From: JANXMY01 sp965246745
GTDB taxonomy: Bacteria > Armatimonadota > Armatimonadia > Armatimonadales > Capsulimonadaceae
NCBI GenBank assembly: GCA_965246745.1
Contig: OZ251980.1
Span: 868,001-932,000 of the forward strand
Length of the DNA: 64,000 nt
Direction: 5' to 3'
The notes beneath the pieces are model-generated. The model was not told the DNA's origin. It did no database searches and saw nothing but the letters and a program-made list of their open reading frames with translations. Shown here in pieces: positions 1-8,308 of the stretch; within the stretch, counting starts at the first letter, position 1, and every line of letters starts with the position of its first letter. A program made the translations under genes and the position numbers.

Positions 1-2152
1 TGACATCGGTGTTGGTGCTCGTGCCTTCGTTGGTGCCGACAATCTGGCCGTCTTGGTTGTAGCTGTAGCCGTAGGAGGAGAAGATGACGCTGCCGCCGTT
101 CCAGTTGTAGTAGTTGTGCAGGCTGCCGTCGGGGTTGTAGTATTGGTCTACCCGCGTGCCGTTGGGGTTGTACAGGTGGCTCTGATGGCCGTCGGCATCG
201 TAAGTGTAGCTGGTGGTGCCGGCGCTGTCGCCGACGGCGGCCAGCTCATTGCGGGCGGAGTAGGCGTAGGAGATGACGCGCCCGTCAAAGTCGGTGACCG
301 AGGACAGCAGCCCTTTTTGTCCGGGGCCGTCGTAGGTGTGGGTGATGTCTCGGGTGCTGCCGTAGTATTCCGCCGTCATGCGGTTGTCGCCGTCGTAGGC
401 GCGTGTCCAGGTGCCGGCGTAGTTTGCGAACAGGGTCAGGTTGCTGTTGGCGTCGTAGGCGTAGGTGCTGCTGCTGGCGTCGGGGTAGGAGGTTTTTGTG
501 TTCCGCTCCCAGGCGTCGGGGGCGTAGGTGGTAGTACGGCCCATTGCATCGGTGCGGGAGGTCTGGAAGCCGAGGCCGTCATAGGTCCACTGCGTTTTGC
601 GGCCCATCGGCGTGGTGACGCTGCTGAGGTAGCCGTTAGCGTCGTAAGTGTAGGCCGTATGATGATTGTTGGCGTCGTACTTGTCAGTCACAAGGCCGTG
701 CCCACTATATCCAGCCGCTACAGTGAAAGTTGTCGTGGCTTTGACGCTGCCCGCCGCGTCTTTTTGCTGCACCTGCGTCAAGTTATCAAGAGCATCGTAG
801 GCGTTGGCGACGCTGCGCCCGGACGGGGCAGTAACCGTCAGCAGCTTATTATGCGTGTTGTAGGTGTAAGTTGTCGTATTGCCGGAGGGGTCTTTGGCGG
901 TCAGCGTATTACCCATGCCGTCAAACGTGTAGCTCCAGGGCTGACCGTTGCGGTCTTTGCGCTGCGTGACATTGTTGTCGCCGTCATAGGAATAATATTC
1001 CGCGTAGCCGAGGGCGTCGGTCACGGACGTAAGCTGGCCCTTCGCATTGTAAGTGTGGACTACAGCATGACCGTTGGCGTCGGTAATAATCGTCGCCGTC
1101 GCGCTGGGGCTGCCGTATGCAAATGTCGTTTGGCTCCCGACAGCATCTTTTTCCCAGGCCAGGCTGTTGTCTGAGTTGTAGGAAAACGTCTCAGCATTGC
1201 CTCGCCTATCGGTATACCGGGTGACATTGTGATTGCCGTCGTAGCCGAAACCCGCAGCATAAGATGCGCCGTTGATCACCGGCCAAGAAACGCCAGCGAG
1301 ATTGCCGCCGCCGTCGTAGCTCAGGGTCCAGCGACGGTTCAACGGGTCGGTTACGCTGGTCAGCAAATTGTTGGTGTAGCCGAACGTGAGCGTGCGCCCG
1401 GTCGCATCGGCGACTGTCTGGACCAGGTTTGTGCCCGCAACATAGTTGACTGTGATTATATTGATGTTCTCATCACTGATCGAACCAAGCCGAAAGAGGT
1501 TCGGGTTAGCGGTTTGCCCAAAAGAAAATTGGGTTTGATTTTTCAAGGTCAGCCTGTAATATGGTTGACCGGGCGACAGACTGGACCTCAGTGTTGAGGT
1601 CAGCAAAAGGGTATCGTGGATGCCGGGCGGCGCGGTGTAGGTTCCAGTCGTTGTTTTCGTGAACACATAAACACACCCGTCGCCCCAGTGAACAGTGACA
1701 TTGCCGTTGGCGCTCACGGTCAAAGTGGCGTCGTAGCTTGTCAGCCACTTGGGGCCGAGTTCGCCGCTGCTCGTGCTTTGGCTGTTGTGGTTCAAGGTTA
1801 AGTCCACCGGAAGCCCGCCGCGCTGCCGCCAGGAAACGAGGCTGACCGAGGTGAGCTTGTTGCCGGTGCCGGTGTTGGCATCGTCCACAGAGCCGACCCA
1901 TGAATAAGCCGGGCCGGGAGAAGCGGCGGCATTGCCGCCCCCTCCGCCGCCTTCCACCGGGTCAGGCTTAATCGCAGCGGCATGCAGGGGAGTCAGGGAA
2001 ACGAGGGTCAGAAAGGAAATCGCGACGAGTTTAGCAAAAGAAGAGAATTGATTCGACGGTTGAGCAGCGAAGACGGTTGAGCAGCGAAGACGGTTGAGCA
2101 GCGAAGACGGTTGAGCAGCGAAGACGGTTGAGCAGCGAAGACGGTTGAGTGA
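1..2152 (-). CDS. RHS/YD-repeat secreted protein, partial (runs off the left edge)
   Basis: The minus strand reads continuously through many YD-type repeats (for example TYTYNTHNKL, TYDANGYLSS, FDGMGN), typical of RHS proteins: large exported beta-shell proteins often carrying a C-terminal toxin, which would lie beyond base 1. The N-terminal part has a hydrophobic export signal near 1990-2030 (LVAISFLTLVSLTP) and a Gly/Ala linker before a conserved RHS entry domain. In this frame there is no ATG, GTG or TTG upstream of the signal; the first is a GTG at 1957, after it. The only start with a good ribosome site (GTG at 2156) is in another frame and stops at 2031-2033. The end coordinate marks the open frame, not a proven start. 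Confidence 0.85.
2055..2149. repeat. 17-bp tandem repeat, about 5.6 copies, inside the RHS start region
   Basis: The unit GACGGTTGAGCAGCGAA is repeated exactly at 2055, 2072, 2089, 2106 and 2123, with a 10-base partial copy from 2140. Seventeen is not a multiple of three, so each gain or loss of a unit shifts the frame between the GTG at 2156 and the export signal. By counting, six or three units would join them; the present five do not. Confidence 0.9.
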
Positions 2153-2153
2153 T

Positions 2154-2168
2154 CACAAATTGCCTCTT
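2154..2168 (-). promoter_or_regulatory. Ribosome binding site and GTG start in front of the tandem repeat
   Basis: On the minus strand AAGAGG (2163-2168) lies six bases before GTG (2154-2156). No other start in this leader has such a site. The frame from this GTG goes through the 17-bp repeats and ends at a TAA at 2031-2033, before the RHS signal peptide frame is reached. Confidence 0.6.
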
Positions 2169-2328
2169 AGTTCCAATCCGACAACAAGTAGGTACTTCCC
2201 GATGACCCGGCTGAATTGACTGAGTGCCCTCCTTTAATCAAGCATACAAACAGAGTAACATAGGTTTTGCCGTGTGTCAAGGCAAAGCAAACTATTTTTC
2301 AAATTATTTTTCGCTGCCCGCGCCGTGC

Positions 2329-2334
2329 TATAAT
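2329..2334 (+). promoter_or_regulatory. -10 box of coaX, leaderless
   Basis: TATAAT ends five bases before the coaX ATG, so transcription should start at or next to the A of the start codon. No ribosome binding site is present. A -35 match is not convincing. Confidence 0.65.
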
Positions 2335-2339
2335 AGCCC

Positions 2340-3140
2340 ATGCTGTTAGTGATTGATGCGGGCAATTCCAATGTGACCTTTGGGGTGTACGACGACGCGG
2401 CGCTGCGGGCGTGCTGGCGGATACGGACCGAAACGGGGCGGACGCACGACGAATATGCGGCGTTTTTGGGAGCGCTGTTTCTCCAAAGCGGGCTGGCGGC
2501 GGGGCAGATCAGGGGGATCGCGCTGGCAAGCGTCGTGCCCGGCGCGACCCCGGCCTTGAAGCGGCTCTGCCGGACGCTGTTTGGGCAGGACGCACTGGAA
2601 ATCACGGCGGCAAGCGATCTGGGGCTGGACATCGCGTATTCGCCGCCGGGCGATGTCGGGACCGACCGCCTAGTGGACGCGGCGGCGGCCGTGCATAAAT
2701 ACGGCGCTCCGTGCATTGTGCTGGACTTCGGCTCGGCGACGACATTTAACGCCGTCGCGGCCCCCTCTGCGCCCGGCGGGAAACCCATCTATCTCGGCGG
2801 CGCAATCTGCCTCGGGATCGGGCTTTCGCTCGAAACGCTGTTCGCCAAAGCCGCCAAAATCCCGCGCGTGGAGCTGGCCCCGCCGCCTCGCGCTATCGGC
2901 GGCTCGACCACCCATGCGCTGCAATCGGGGATCGTGCTCGGGACACTGGCCCTGGTAGACGGCATGGTGGCCCGCTTTCGGGCGGAGCTGGCCGCCCCGA
3001 GCTGCCCGGTGGTCGCCACCGGCGGGTATGCGTCGGAGCTTTTAACGGACGCCGGCACCAGCATCACGCAGATCGAGCCGACCCTGACGCTGGACGGCCT
3101 GCGGCTGGTGTTTAGCCGGGCCACGGCAGGCGCGGCCTAG
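2340..3140 (+). CDS. coaX: Type III pantothenate kinase
   Basis: This 266-residue protein starts with the CoaX signature DAGNSNVTFG (phosphate-binding loop of the ASKHA fold), followed by DVGTDRLVDAAAA and DFGSATTFN. CoaX phosphorylates pantothenate to 4'-phosphopantothenate, the first step of coenzyme A synthesis, in the cytoplasm; the type III family is not feedback-inhibited by CoA and uses a monovalent cation. Length is normal. The next gene begins directly after the stop codon, so the two are probably cotranscribed. The start is fixed by the -10 box just upstream. Confidence 0.97.
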   Translation: MLLVIDAGNSNVTFGVYDDAALRACWRIRTETGRTHDEYAAFLGALFLQSGLAAGQIRGIALASVVPGATPALKRLCRTLFGQDALEITAASDLGLDIAYSPPGDVGTDRLVDAAAAVHKYGAPCIVLDFGSATTFNAVAAPSAPGGKPIYLGGAICLGIGLSLETLFAKAAKIPRVELAPPPRAIGGSTTHALQSGIVLGTLALVDGMVARFRAELAAPSCPVVATGGYASELLTDAGTSITQIEPTLTLDGLRLVFSRATAGAA

Positions 3141-4055
3141 ATGAGCCGCTTAGTTTTGATGAACCGCGTGATTTTGCTGCTGGCGGTTTTTTTGGTTTCC
3201 ACGGCGGGCTTGTTCGCCCACCAAGCGCTGGCCGAAGCGACCCCGCTGGCGATTGCCGCCTGGCGGCTCGGGCTGGCGGCGCTGTTTTTTGCCGCCCTGT
3301 CTCGAGTGCCGAAAAACGGGTCCCGAAACGGGCCGCTTTCAGCTCAAACACGCGGGCGGCTGGCGGTCGCGGGCGTGTGCCTCGCGCTGCACTTTGTCGC
3401 GTGGTTCGCCGCGCTCGACCGCACATCGGTCGCCCGCGCAACCCTGCTGGCCTGCACCACCCCGCTGTGGACCACCGTGGGCGGGTTTGTTTTAGGACGC
3501 CGCCGTCCCACGGGGCGCGACGGGGCCGCGCTGGCCGTCGCCGGCGTCGGCTTGTGGCTGGTCACGCAGTCGTCGGCCCAGGCCGCCACCCGCGCCACGC
3601 TGCTCGGCGATGCCTTCGGCCTCAGCGCGGGCCTTTTGATCGGCGTGTATTTTCTGTGCGTCGAGGGCCTGCACGTCACTTTGACGGCGCAGCGCCAGGT
3701 CACGTTCACCTACACGGTCGCCGCCGGATTTTTGTGGGCCGCGCTGCTCGCACGCGGCGGCGCGACCGTCGCTTATTCCCCTTCGGTCTGGAAAGCCCTG
3801 CTCGGCATGACCCTGGGGCCGCAGATTTTCGGTCACACGCTGCTGAACTGGTCCCTGCGCCACTTTTCGTCGTCCCTGGTCGCGTTTTCCATTCTGCTGG
3901 AACCCGTCATCGCCGCCCTGCTCGCCTGGGGACTGCTGGGGCAAACCCTCACCCCGGTCCAGCTTTTCGGCGGCCTTCTCGTGCTGGCCGCCCTCGCGCT
4001 CGTCGTCGGCCAAAAGACGCCGCCGGAGCGCGTCGAGGCCGAGCCGGTCGGCTAA
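3141..4055 (+). CDS. EamA/DMT-family transporter
   Basis: A 304-residue membrane protein with about ten hydrophobic segments and the two-fold EamA repeat: HQALAEATPLAIAAWRLGLA in the first half and LLEPVIAALLAWGLLGQ in the second. These drug/metabolite-type permeases export small metabolites such as amino acids; the substrate cannot be read from the sequence. It follows coaX with no gap. Its end overlaps the end of the convergent DUF2791 gene by four bases, with no room for a terminator between them. Confidence 0.9.
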   Translation: MSRLVLMNRVILLLAVFLVSTAGLFAHQALAEATPLAIAAWRLGLAALFFAALSRVPKNGSRNGPLSAQTRGRLAVAGVCLALHFVAWFAALDRTSVARATLLACTTPLWTTVGGFVLGRRRPTGRDGAALAVAGVGLWLVTQSSAQAATRATLLGDAFGLSAGLLIGVYFLCVEGLHVTLTAQRQVTFTYTVAAGFLWAALLARGGATVAYSPSVWKALLGMTLGPQIFGHTLLNWSLRHFSSSLVAFSILLEPVIAALLAWGLLGQTLTPVQLFGGLLVLAALALVVGQKTPPERVEAEPVG

Positions 4056-5317
4056 AGCGTCGCCCCTTCTTCCATTTCCGGCGTGTCTTCCTGCAAATCA
4101 CGGTCTTCTTCATAAGTCATCGTGACGCTTTCCAGAGTCGTTTCCGCCTGGTAATCGTACAAGCGGCGCAAATCCCAAGTGTTGATCCAGGAGCGGACAT
4201 ACTGGCGCATGCTGTTCGACTCGAGATGCTCACGCTTGTTGTCAATCACCGGCGCATTCCAGTCGTAAGCCTCCGAGTAGGCATTGCGGACCTTGTCATA
4301 GGTTTCGAGTACCTGCGCGGCGGAGGGGCGTCGAAGCTGAAGCGAGCGGTTTTCGATGGCGTCCATGCCGGCCTCCGCATCGCCGCTGATGTCCTCGTCT
4401 TTGGTGTCTTTGATTTTTCCCGGCACCGTGCAGACATCGTTCTTGCCGGAGCGCAGCACCTGGCCGGCGTAATCATCGGTAATAGCGAAAATTCCGGCAA
4501 TGCCCGGCAGCGATGTTCCCGCCGTCAAGCCCATGAGCTGGGCCAGGTGAGCGTAGGCTTTGCCCCGCTGCTGCAAGCTGTACCGGGAAATAATCTCGGT
4601 TTCGTCCAGCAAAATCACCCAGCCGTTGTAGCCCGCCGAGCGAAAAAAGCGGGACATAAACTCGAACCGCTGAGAAATCTTCGTGGTTTGAGGCCGGCTG
4701 ATATTGTAGGCTTTGTGCTGGTCGAACTCTTTCAGGGCCGCGCGGAGGTCCTGCACTTTCATCGGGTAGCCGGTCCATTCGGCGATCAGCTTTTCCCGCA
4801 GGTTCTCGTCGCTGCAATTCTCAAACAAAAACAGCGTCGCGCCGAGCCGGGGGTCTTTGTCGGCTTCGTGTCCCCAGCGGTACAGCTCCGGGTAGAACGG
4901 GGCGCGGTTCGGATTGTAAGAGCTGACGATTTCGGTCAGCGCCGGGCCGGTTTTATCGGCGACCGCCGCCGACTCCACGCAGCCCCGGTAGATGCGGGCC
5001 AGATTGTGCAGCGGCATTTCTTTGTTCAGCACCAGGGTTGAGCAGACGAATTTGCGCTCGAGTGCGAGGTGCCTAAGATACTCCATGCAGTGCGATTTTC
5101 CGGTGCCGAAGCCGCCTTCCAGCAGCAGCCCTTCGGCCTGGCGATTGTCCGCCCAGCCGGCTTCAGTCTGCTGAAGCACGGCGGCAAAGCGGCTGTCCAG
5201 CTCCGGCTGCATCGGCTGAAGCTGACGGACGACATCTCGGTTGGGCACGCCGGCCCGCAAGGCTTCGACGGCCCGGCGCTGATTCAAATGAGCAGTCTGG
5301 TTTGAAAGAGTAATCAT
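4052..5317 (-). CDS. DUF2791-type P-loop ATPase (BREX BrxD-like), active copy
   Basis: This 421-residue protein has a clear Walker A at residues 68-75 (GGFGTGKS) and Walker B at 234-241 (VILLDETE), with LVLNKEMPLHN between them, as in the DUF2791 family that includes BrxD of some BREX phage-defence loci. It is the last gene of a three-gene operon; its ATG overlaps the stop of the upstream gene by four bases. No BREX methylase, PglZ or helicase is in the window, so a BREX assignment is not supported. The role is unknown: a regulator or loader ATPase acting with the two upstream products is an inference. Confidence 0.75.
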   Translation of the reverse strand: MITLSNQTAHLNQRRAVEALRAGVPNRDVVRQLQPMQPELDSRFAAVLQQTEAGWADNRQAEGLLLEGGFGTGKSHCMEYLRHLALERKFVCSTLVLNKEMPLHNLARIYRGCVESAAVADKTGPALTEIVSSYNPNRAPFYPELYRWGHEADKDPRLGATLFLFENCSDENLREKLIAEWTGYPMKVQDLRAALKEFDQHKAYNISRPQTTKISQRFEFMSRFFRSAGYNGWVILLDETEIISRYSLQQRGKAYAHLAQLMGLTAGTSLPGIAGIFAITDDYAGQVLRSGKNDVCTVPGKIKDTKDEDISGDAEAGMDAIENRSLQLRRPSAAQVLETYDKVRNAYSEAYDWNAPVIDNKREHLESNSMRQYVRSWINTWDLRRLYDYQAETTLESVTMTYEEDRDLQEDTPEMEEGATL

Positions 5318-6318
5318 TGTGCTGCCCCTTCCATTTGGGCGGATTGTTCCTGCGCTTGGGCGGATTGTTCTAAATCAAATCGCACCATGATATTGAGCGG
5401 GTTGGCACGCTCCCGGTCGTGGACATCATTGGAGATTCGCAGCTTCAGTGCCTGATAGTGGTCCACACTGCGCTTGGGATCATCAAGCAGGCCGCTTCCA
5501 GCCAGCGCCACCAACAGCAGATACGAAGTCTCATCAGTGTCGTCAATAAACTCCCGCAACAGCTCGTAGGTATCGAGAACGCTGCCCCGCGCGTAACGCA
5601 GCGCTCCGGGAGACGGGTCGGACTCGGTGACGACCGCGCTGATATCCAAAATCAGCGCCAGCCCGGCACATCCCGCTTTGTGTGTCCAGATCGCCAGCGA
5701 ATTCAACAGCAAGCGGGCGTTGTGCCGTCCGATTTTTTGGTAAATTTGCAAGCGCTTCAGCGCCGTCAAATTGCATTTCTCGCCGTGCAGCCACTGCTTA
5801 ATGACGACCGCGTCGCCGGAGCCGACATCGTGGGGATTCAAATACGCGCGGCAGAGCATCGTCATCGCCGTGCGGAATTCTTTGGACAGCCGGTAATCTC
5901 TGAGCAGAGCGTTTGTGATAAACCGATTGATTTGCCCAAGCAGGTCCGGCACAAGCAGACCGTTCAGCCCGGCGATTGTCTCCGTTTCCTGCAAGGCAGT
6001 CGTGTCCGGCACGGAAACGCCGTTTTCCCGCAGCAAAGTCCGCAGCCAGCGCTCGGTGAGCGCATCCCAGTCGGTCTGGCGGGCGACCGCATAAAAAAGC
6101 TGGTCAATCATATGAATTCGCGTCCGCCCGGCGCTGGCCTGGGCGACCTGGTAGCCCAAATCGTCCGCGCTGCGGGTGACGCTTTGCGCGGCTGCCGAAG
6201 CGTGCTCGGGTCGGACAACCGCGATTTTGACGGCGGAACCGCCGGATTGAATAAAGTCGGACAGGTATTCGATTTGCAGCAGCCGGGTCCATTCGGCAGA
6301 GTCGAGGGACATAGTCAT
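5314..6318 (-). CDS. DUF2791-related protein with degenerate P-loop
   Basis: A 334-residue protein that resembles its downstream neighbour in layout (RTRIHMIDQLFYAVARQTDW, then ALILDISAVVTE where Walker B would be) but has no GxxGxGK[ST]: the corresponding stretch reads KIAVVRPEHASAAAQS. It is therefore probably a non-hydrolysing partner of the active ATPase, a common arrangement in heteromeric P-loop complexes. It overlaps both neighbours by four bases (ATGA), implying translational coupling and fixed stoichiometry. The family link comes from recalled similarity, not a search. Confidence 0.65.
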   Translation of the reverse strand: MTMSLDSAEWTRLLQIEYLSDFIQSGGSAVKIAVVRPEHASAAAQSVTRSADDLGYQVAQASAGRTRIHMIDQLFYAVARQTDWDALTERWLRTLLRENGVSVPDTTALQETETIAGLNGLLVPDLLGQINRFITNALLRDYRLSKEFRTAMTMLCRAYLNPHDVGSGDAVVIKQWLHGEKCNLTALKRLQIYQKIGRHNARLLLNSLAIWTHKAGCAGLALILDISAVVTESDPSPGALRYARGSVLDTYELLREFIDDTDETSYLLLVALAGSGLLDDPKRSVDHYQALKLRISNDVHDRERANPLNIMVRFDLEQSAQAQEQSAQMEGAAQ

Positions 6319-7100
6319 TGCTCCTTGCCTGGGGCGGTAAATTTGATTCCGGCGTACAGCTTTTCGTGCCCGTCGCGGGTGACGAACTTCAGCAGATCGC
6401 CCTGCCGCTCCCGGCTGGCTGTGCTGGCGGTCAGCGTCATCCGCATGCCTTTGCGAGTTTGCGTGACGCCGCTGCGGTCGAGTAAATACACTTCGCGCGT
6501 GAAATCCAGCACGGAATACTCTTTCTCGCTGCCGGGCCGCAGCGTAAGCGTGTCGTAAACCCGCTTCAGCGGGACGGCGACGGGGGCGCTTTGATACTCG
6601 CCGTCGCGGACCAGCTTGTACGCCAGAAACAGCGATTCGAGAAACTGCTCGGGCCGCGTTTTCGGTTCTTTCGCCTGCTCTTTTTTCAGCCGCGCCGCCA
6701 GCACTTTCGGGTGGATCGCAAAGTCGAGTTTTTTATCAACGCGGACCGCCAGGGTTTCCGGCTCCAAACGAACCAGGACCGGGTAGCAGAACAAAACCCC
6801 GTCGCGCTCGTACAGCGCGACCCCGTCCTGCGCCGCCTGCGCCCGCAGCTCGTCTAAATAGCCGCCGTGCCGCCCAAGATACGCGGCGGAATCGAAATCC
6901 AGCGGCCTGCATGCCGCCGCCTGCGCCGCGCATGCTTCCGCCGCCGCCTGCGCGGCAAGGCGCAGCTTTTCCAAGTCGCGCACATTGCCGAGTTCGGCGG
7001 CTTTCGCCAGTTTTTTGATCGCCTGTGTTTGACGCTCGGCCTGCGCCTGCCAGGCGGCGATGCGCCTGCCGTCCTCATCGAGCGCTTTTGTCAGTGTCAC
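6315..7100 (-). CDS. Coiled-coil protein, first gene of the DUF2791 operon
   Basis: About 261 residues from the GTG at 7100, chosen because GAGGA precedes it at good spacing; a GTG at 7121 is also in frame. The N-terminal 70 residues are Ala/Glu/Lys/Gln-rich and predicted coiled coil, and the rest is mixed alpha/beta with LDFTREVYLLDRSGV near the middle. I do not recognise a catalytic motif. Its stop overlaps the next start by four bases. Position and coupling suggest a structural or DNA/target-binding subunit for the two P-loop proteins; that is inference. Confidence 0.6.
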   Translation of the reverse strand: MTLTKALDEDGRRIAAWQAQAERQTQAIKKLAKAAELGNVRDLEKLRLAAQAAAEACAAQAAACRPLDFDSAAYLGRHGGYLDELRAQAAQDGVALYERDGVLFCYPVLVRLEPETLAVRVDKKLDFAIHPKVLAARLKKEQAKEPKTRPEQFLESLFLAYKLVRDGEYQSAPVAVPLKRVYDTLTLRPGSEKEYSVLDFTREVYLLDRSGVTQTRKGMRMTLTASTASRERQGDLLKFVTRDGHEKLYAGIKFTAPGKEQ

Positions 7101-7245
7101 TCTTTCCTCTTTTCTCAGCACCGAGCTGTTATCATGTTTGGCTGCCTGCCAAAAACCTGTTTTACAACACTGTCAATAATTCCTCCCTTGCTTCATACTA
7201 GGCATACTCGCCGCAGAAAACGAAAAACGGAAAGAAAAGACAGGG

Positions 7246-7251
7246 TATAAT
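7246..7251 (+). promoter_or_regulatory. -10 box of dusB, leaderless
   Basis: TATAAT ends seven bases before the ATG at 7259. An earlier in-frame ATG (7250) overlaps the box itself and cannot be on the transcript, so the second ATG is the start. Confidence 0.65.
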
Positions 7252-7258
7252 GAAAAAT

Positions 7259-8302
7259 ATGATCACGATCACAGAAAGCAAAAACTCAGAAAGCAAAAAC
7301 CGGCTCAAATCCCTGCAAATCGGGTCGGTGCGGATTGACACGCCGCTGGTGCTGGCTCCGATGGCGGGGGTGACTTCGCATGCGTTTCGACTTTTGTGCC
7401 GCAATCATGGGGCAGGATTGGTGGTGACCGAGCTTTTGTCGTCGCATGCGATCCATTACAAGAACGCTAAGACGTTCGGCATGTTTGACTGGTCGGACGC
7501 GGAGCGGCCCGTGTCGGTGCAGCTTTTCGGCGGCGACCCGGCTTTGATGGCCGAAGCCGCGCAGGTGGTGGAAGCGGCGGGGGCCGATATTATTGACCTC
7601 AACATGGGCTGCTGGGTGCCGAAAGTCGCCAAGACCGGGGCGGGCGCGACGCTGCTGAAAGACGTGTGTTTAGCGCAGTCGGTGGTCAAAGCGATGGTGG
7701 ACGCGGTCCAAGTCCCCGTGACGGTGAAAATTCGGGCGGGCTGGGACCCGTCGCAGACCACCGGGATTGACTTCGCCCGGCGGGCGCAGGACGCCGGCGC
7801 TCAGGCGATTGCGGTCCATGCCCGGTACGCGTCGCAGGGCTTCACGGGACACGCCGATTGGAGCATCATTCGCCGGGTCAAAGATGTCGTGACCATTCCG
7901 GTCATCGGCAACGGCGATGTGGAAACGCCCGAGGACGCCAAGCGCATGATGGACGAAACCGGCTGCGACGGGGTCATGGTGGGCCGGGCCGCAATGGGCA
8001 ACCCGTGGCTGTTCGGCGATATTCAGCATTATTTGGAGACCGGCGAGCGGCGTCCGCCCGCGACGCTGGCCGAGCGGATTGACGCGGCCCTGTTTCACCT
8101 GAAGACAATGGCGGCTGATCCCAATGTCGGCGAAGAGCGGGCGGTGAAAGAAATGCGCGGGCAGCTCACGCATTACTTTAAAGGCTTCCCCGGCGTCTCC
8201 GCCCTGCGCGGGCTATTGGTCACGGCGACCAGCATCCGCGCGATTGAAGACCTGCTGCGCCGCGAGGGTCACGGGCGGCCGGGGCGGCCTGAAAGCGAGT
8301 AA
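7259..8302 (+). CDS. dusB: tRNA-dihydrouridine synthase
   Basis: A 347-residue FMN-dependent TIM-barrel enzyme that reduces uridine to dihydrouridine in the tRNA D-loop using NAD(P)H. Seen: APMAGVTSHAFR near the N-terminus, DLNMGC with the catalytic Cys, VPKVAKTGAGATLL, AVHARYASQGFTG, IGNGDVETPEDA and DGVMVGRAAMGNPW. The residue after the catalytic Cys is Trp, where Pro is usual (MGCP); the rest of the motif is intact. It is divergent from the DUF2791 operon and followed six bases later by a membrane protein gene. Confidence 0.95.
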   Translation: MITITESKNSESKNRLKSLQIGSVRIDTPLVLAPMAGVTSHAFRLLCRNHGAGLVVTELLSSHAIHYKNAKTFGMFDWSDAERPVSVQLFGGDPALMAEAAQVVEAAGADIIDLNMGCWVPKVAKTGAGATLLKDVCLAQSVVKAMVDAVQVPVTVKIRAGWDPSQTTGIDFARRAQDAGAQAIAVHARYASQGFTGHADWSIIRRVKDVVTIPVIGNGDVETPEDAKRMMDETGCDGVMVGRAAMGNPWLFGDIQHYLETGERRPPATLAERIDAALFHLKTMAADPNVGEERAVKEMRGQLTHYFKGFPGVSALRGLLVTATSIRAIEDLLRREGHGRPGRPESE

Positions 8303-8308
8303 CGAGCG

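Noticed and set aside
53..1260. Long open frames on the plus strand opposite the RHS gene
   Set aside because: They are Val/Gly-rich antisense translations of YD repeats; the minus-strand frame has clear RHS motifs.
3377..5041. 554-codon plus-strand frame across the EamA and DUF2791 genes
   Set aside because: It covers two genes with recognised motifs in other frames and itself has no plausible domain.
4052..7121. Calling the DUF2791 operon a BREX system
   Set aside because: No PglX methylase, PglZ phosphatase, BrxL or helicase gene is in the window; only the ATPase family is shared.
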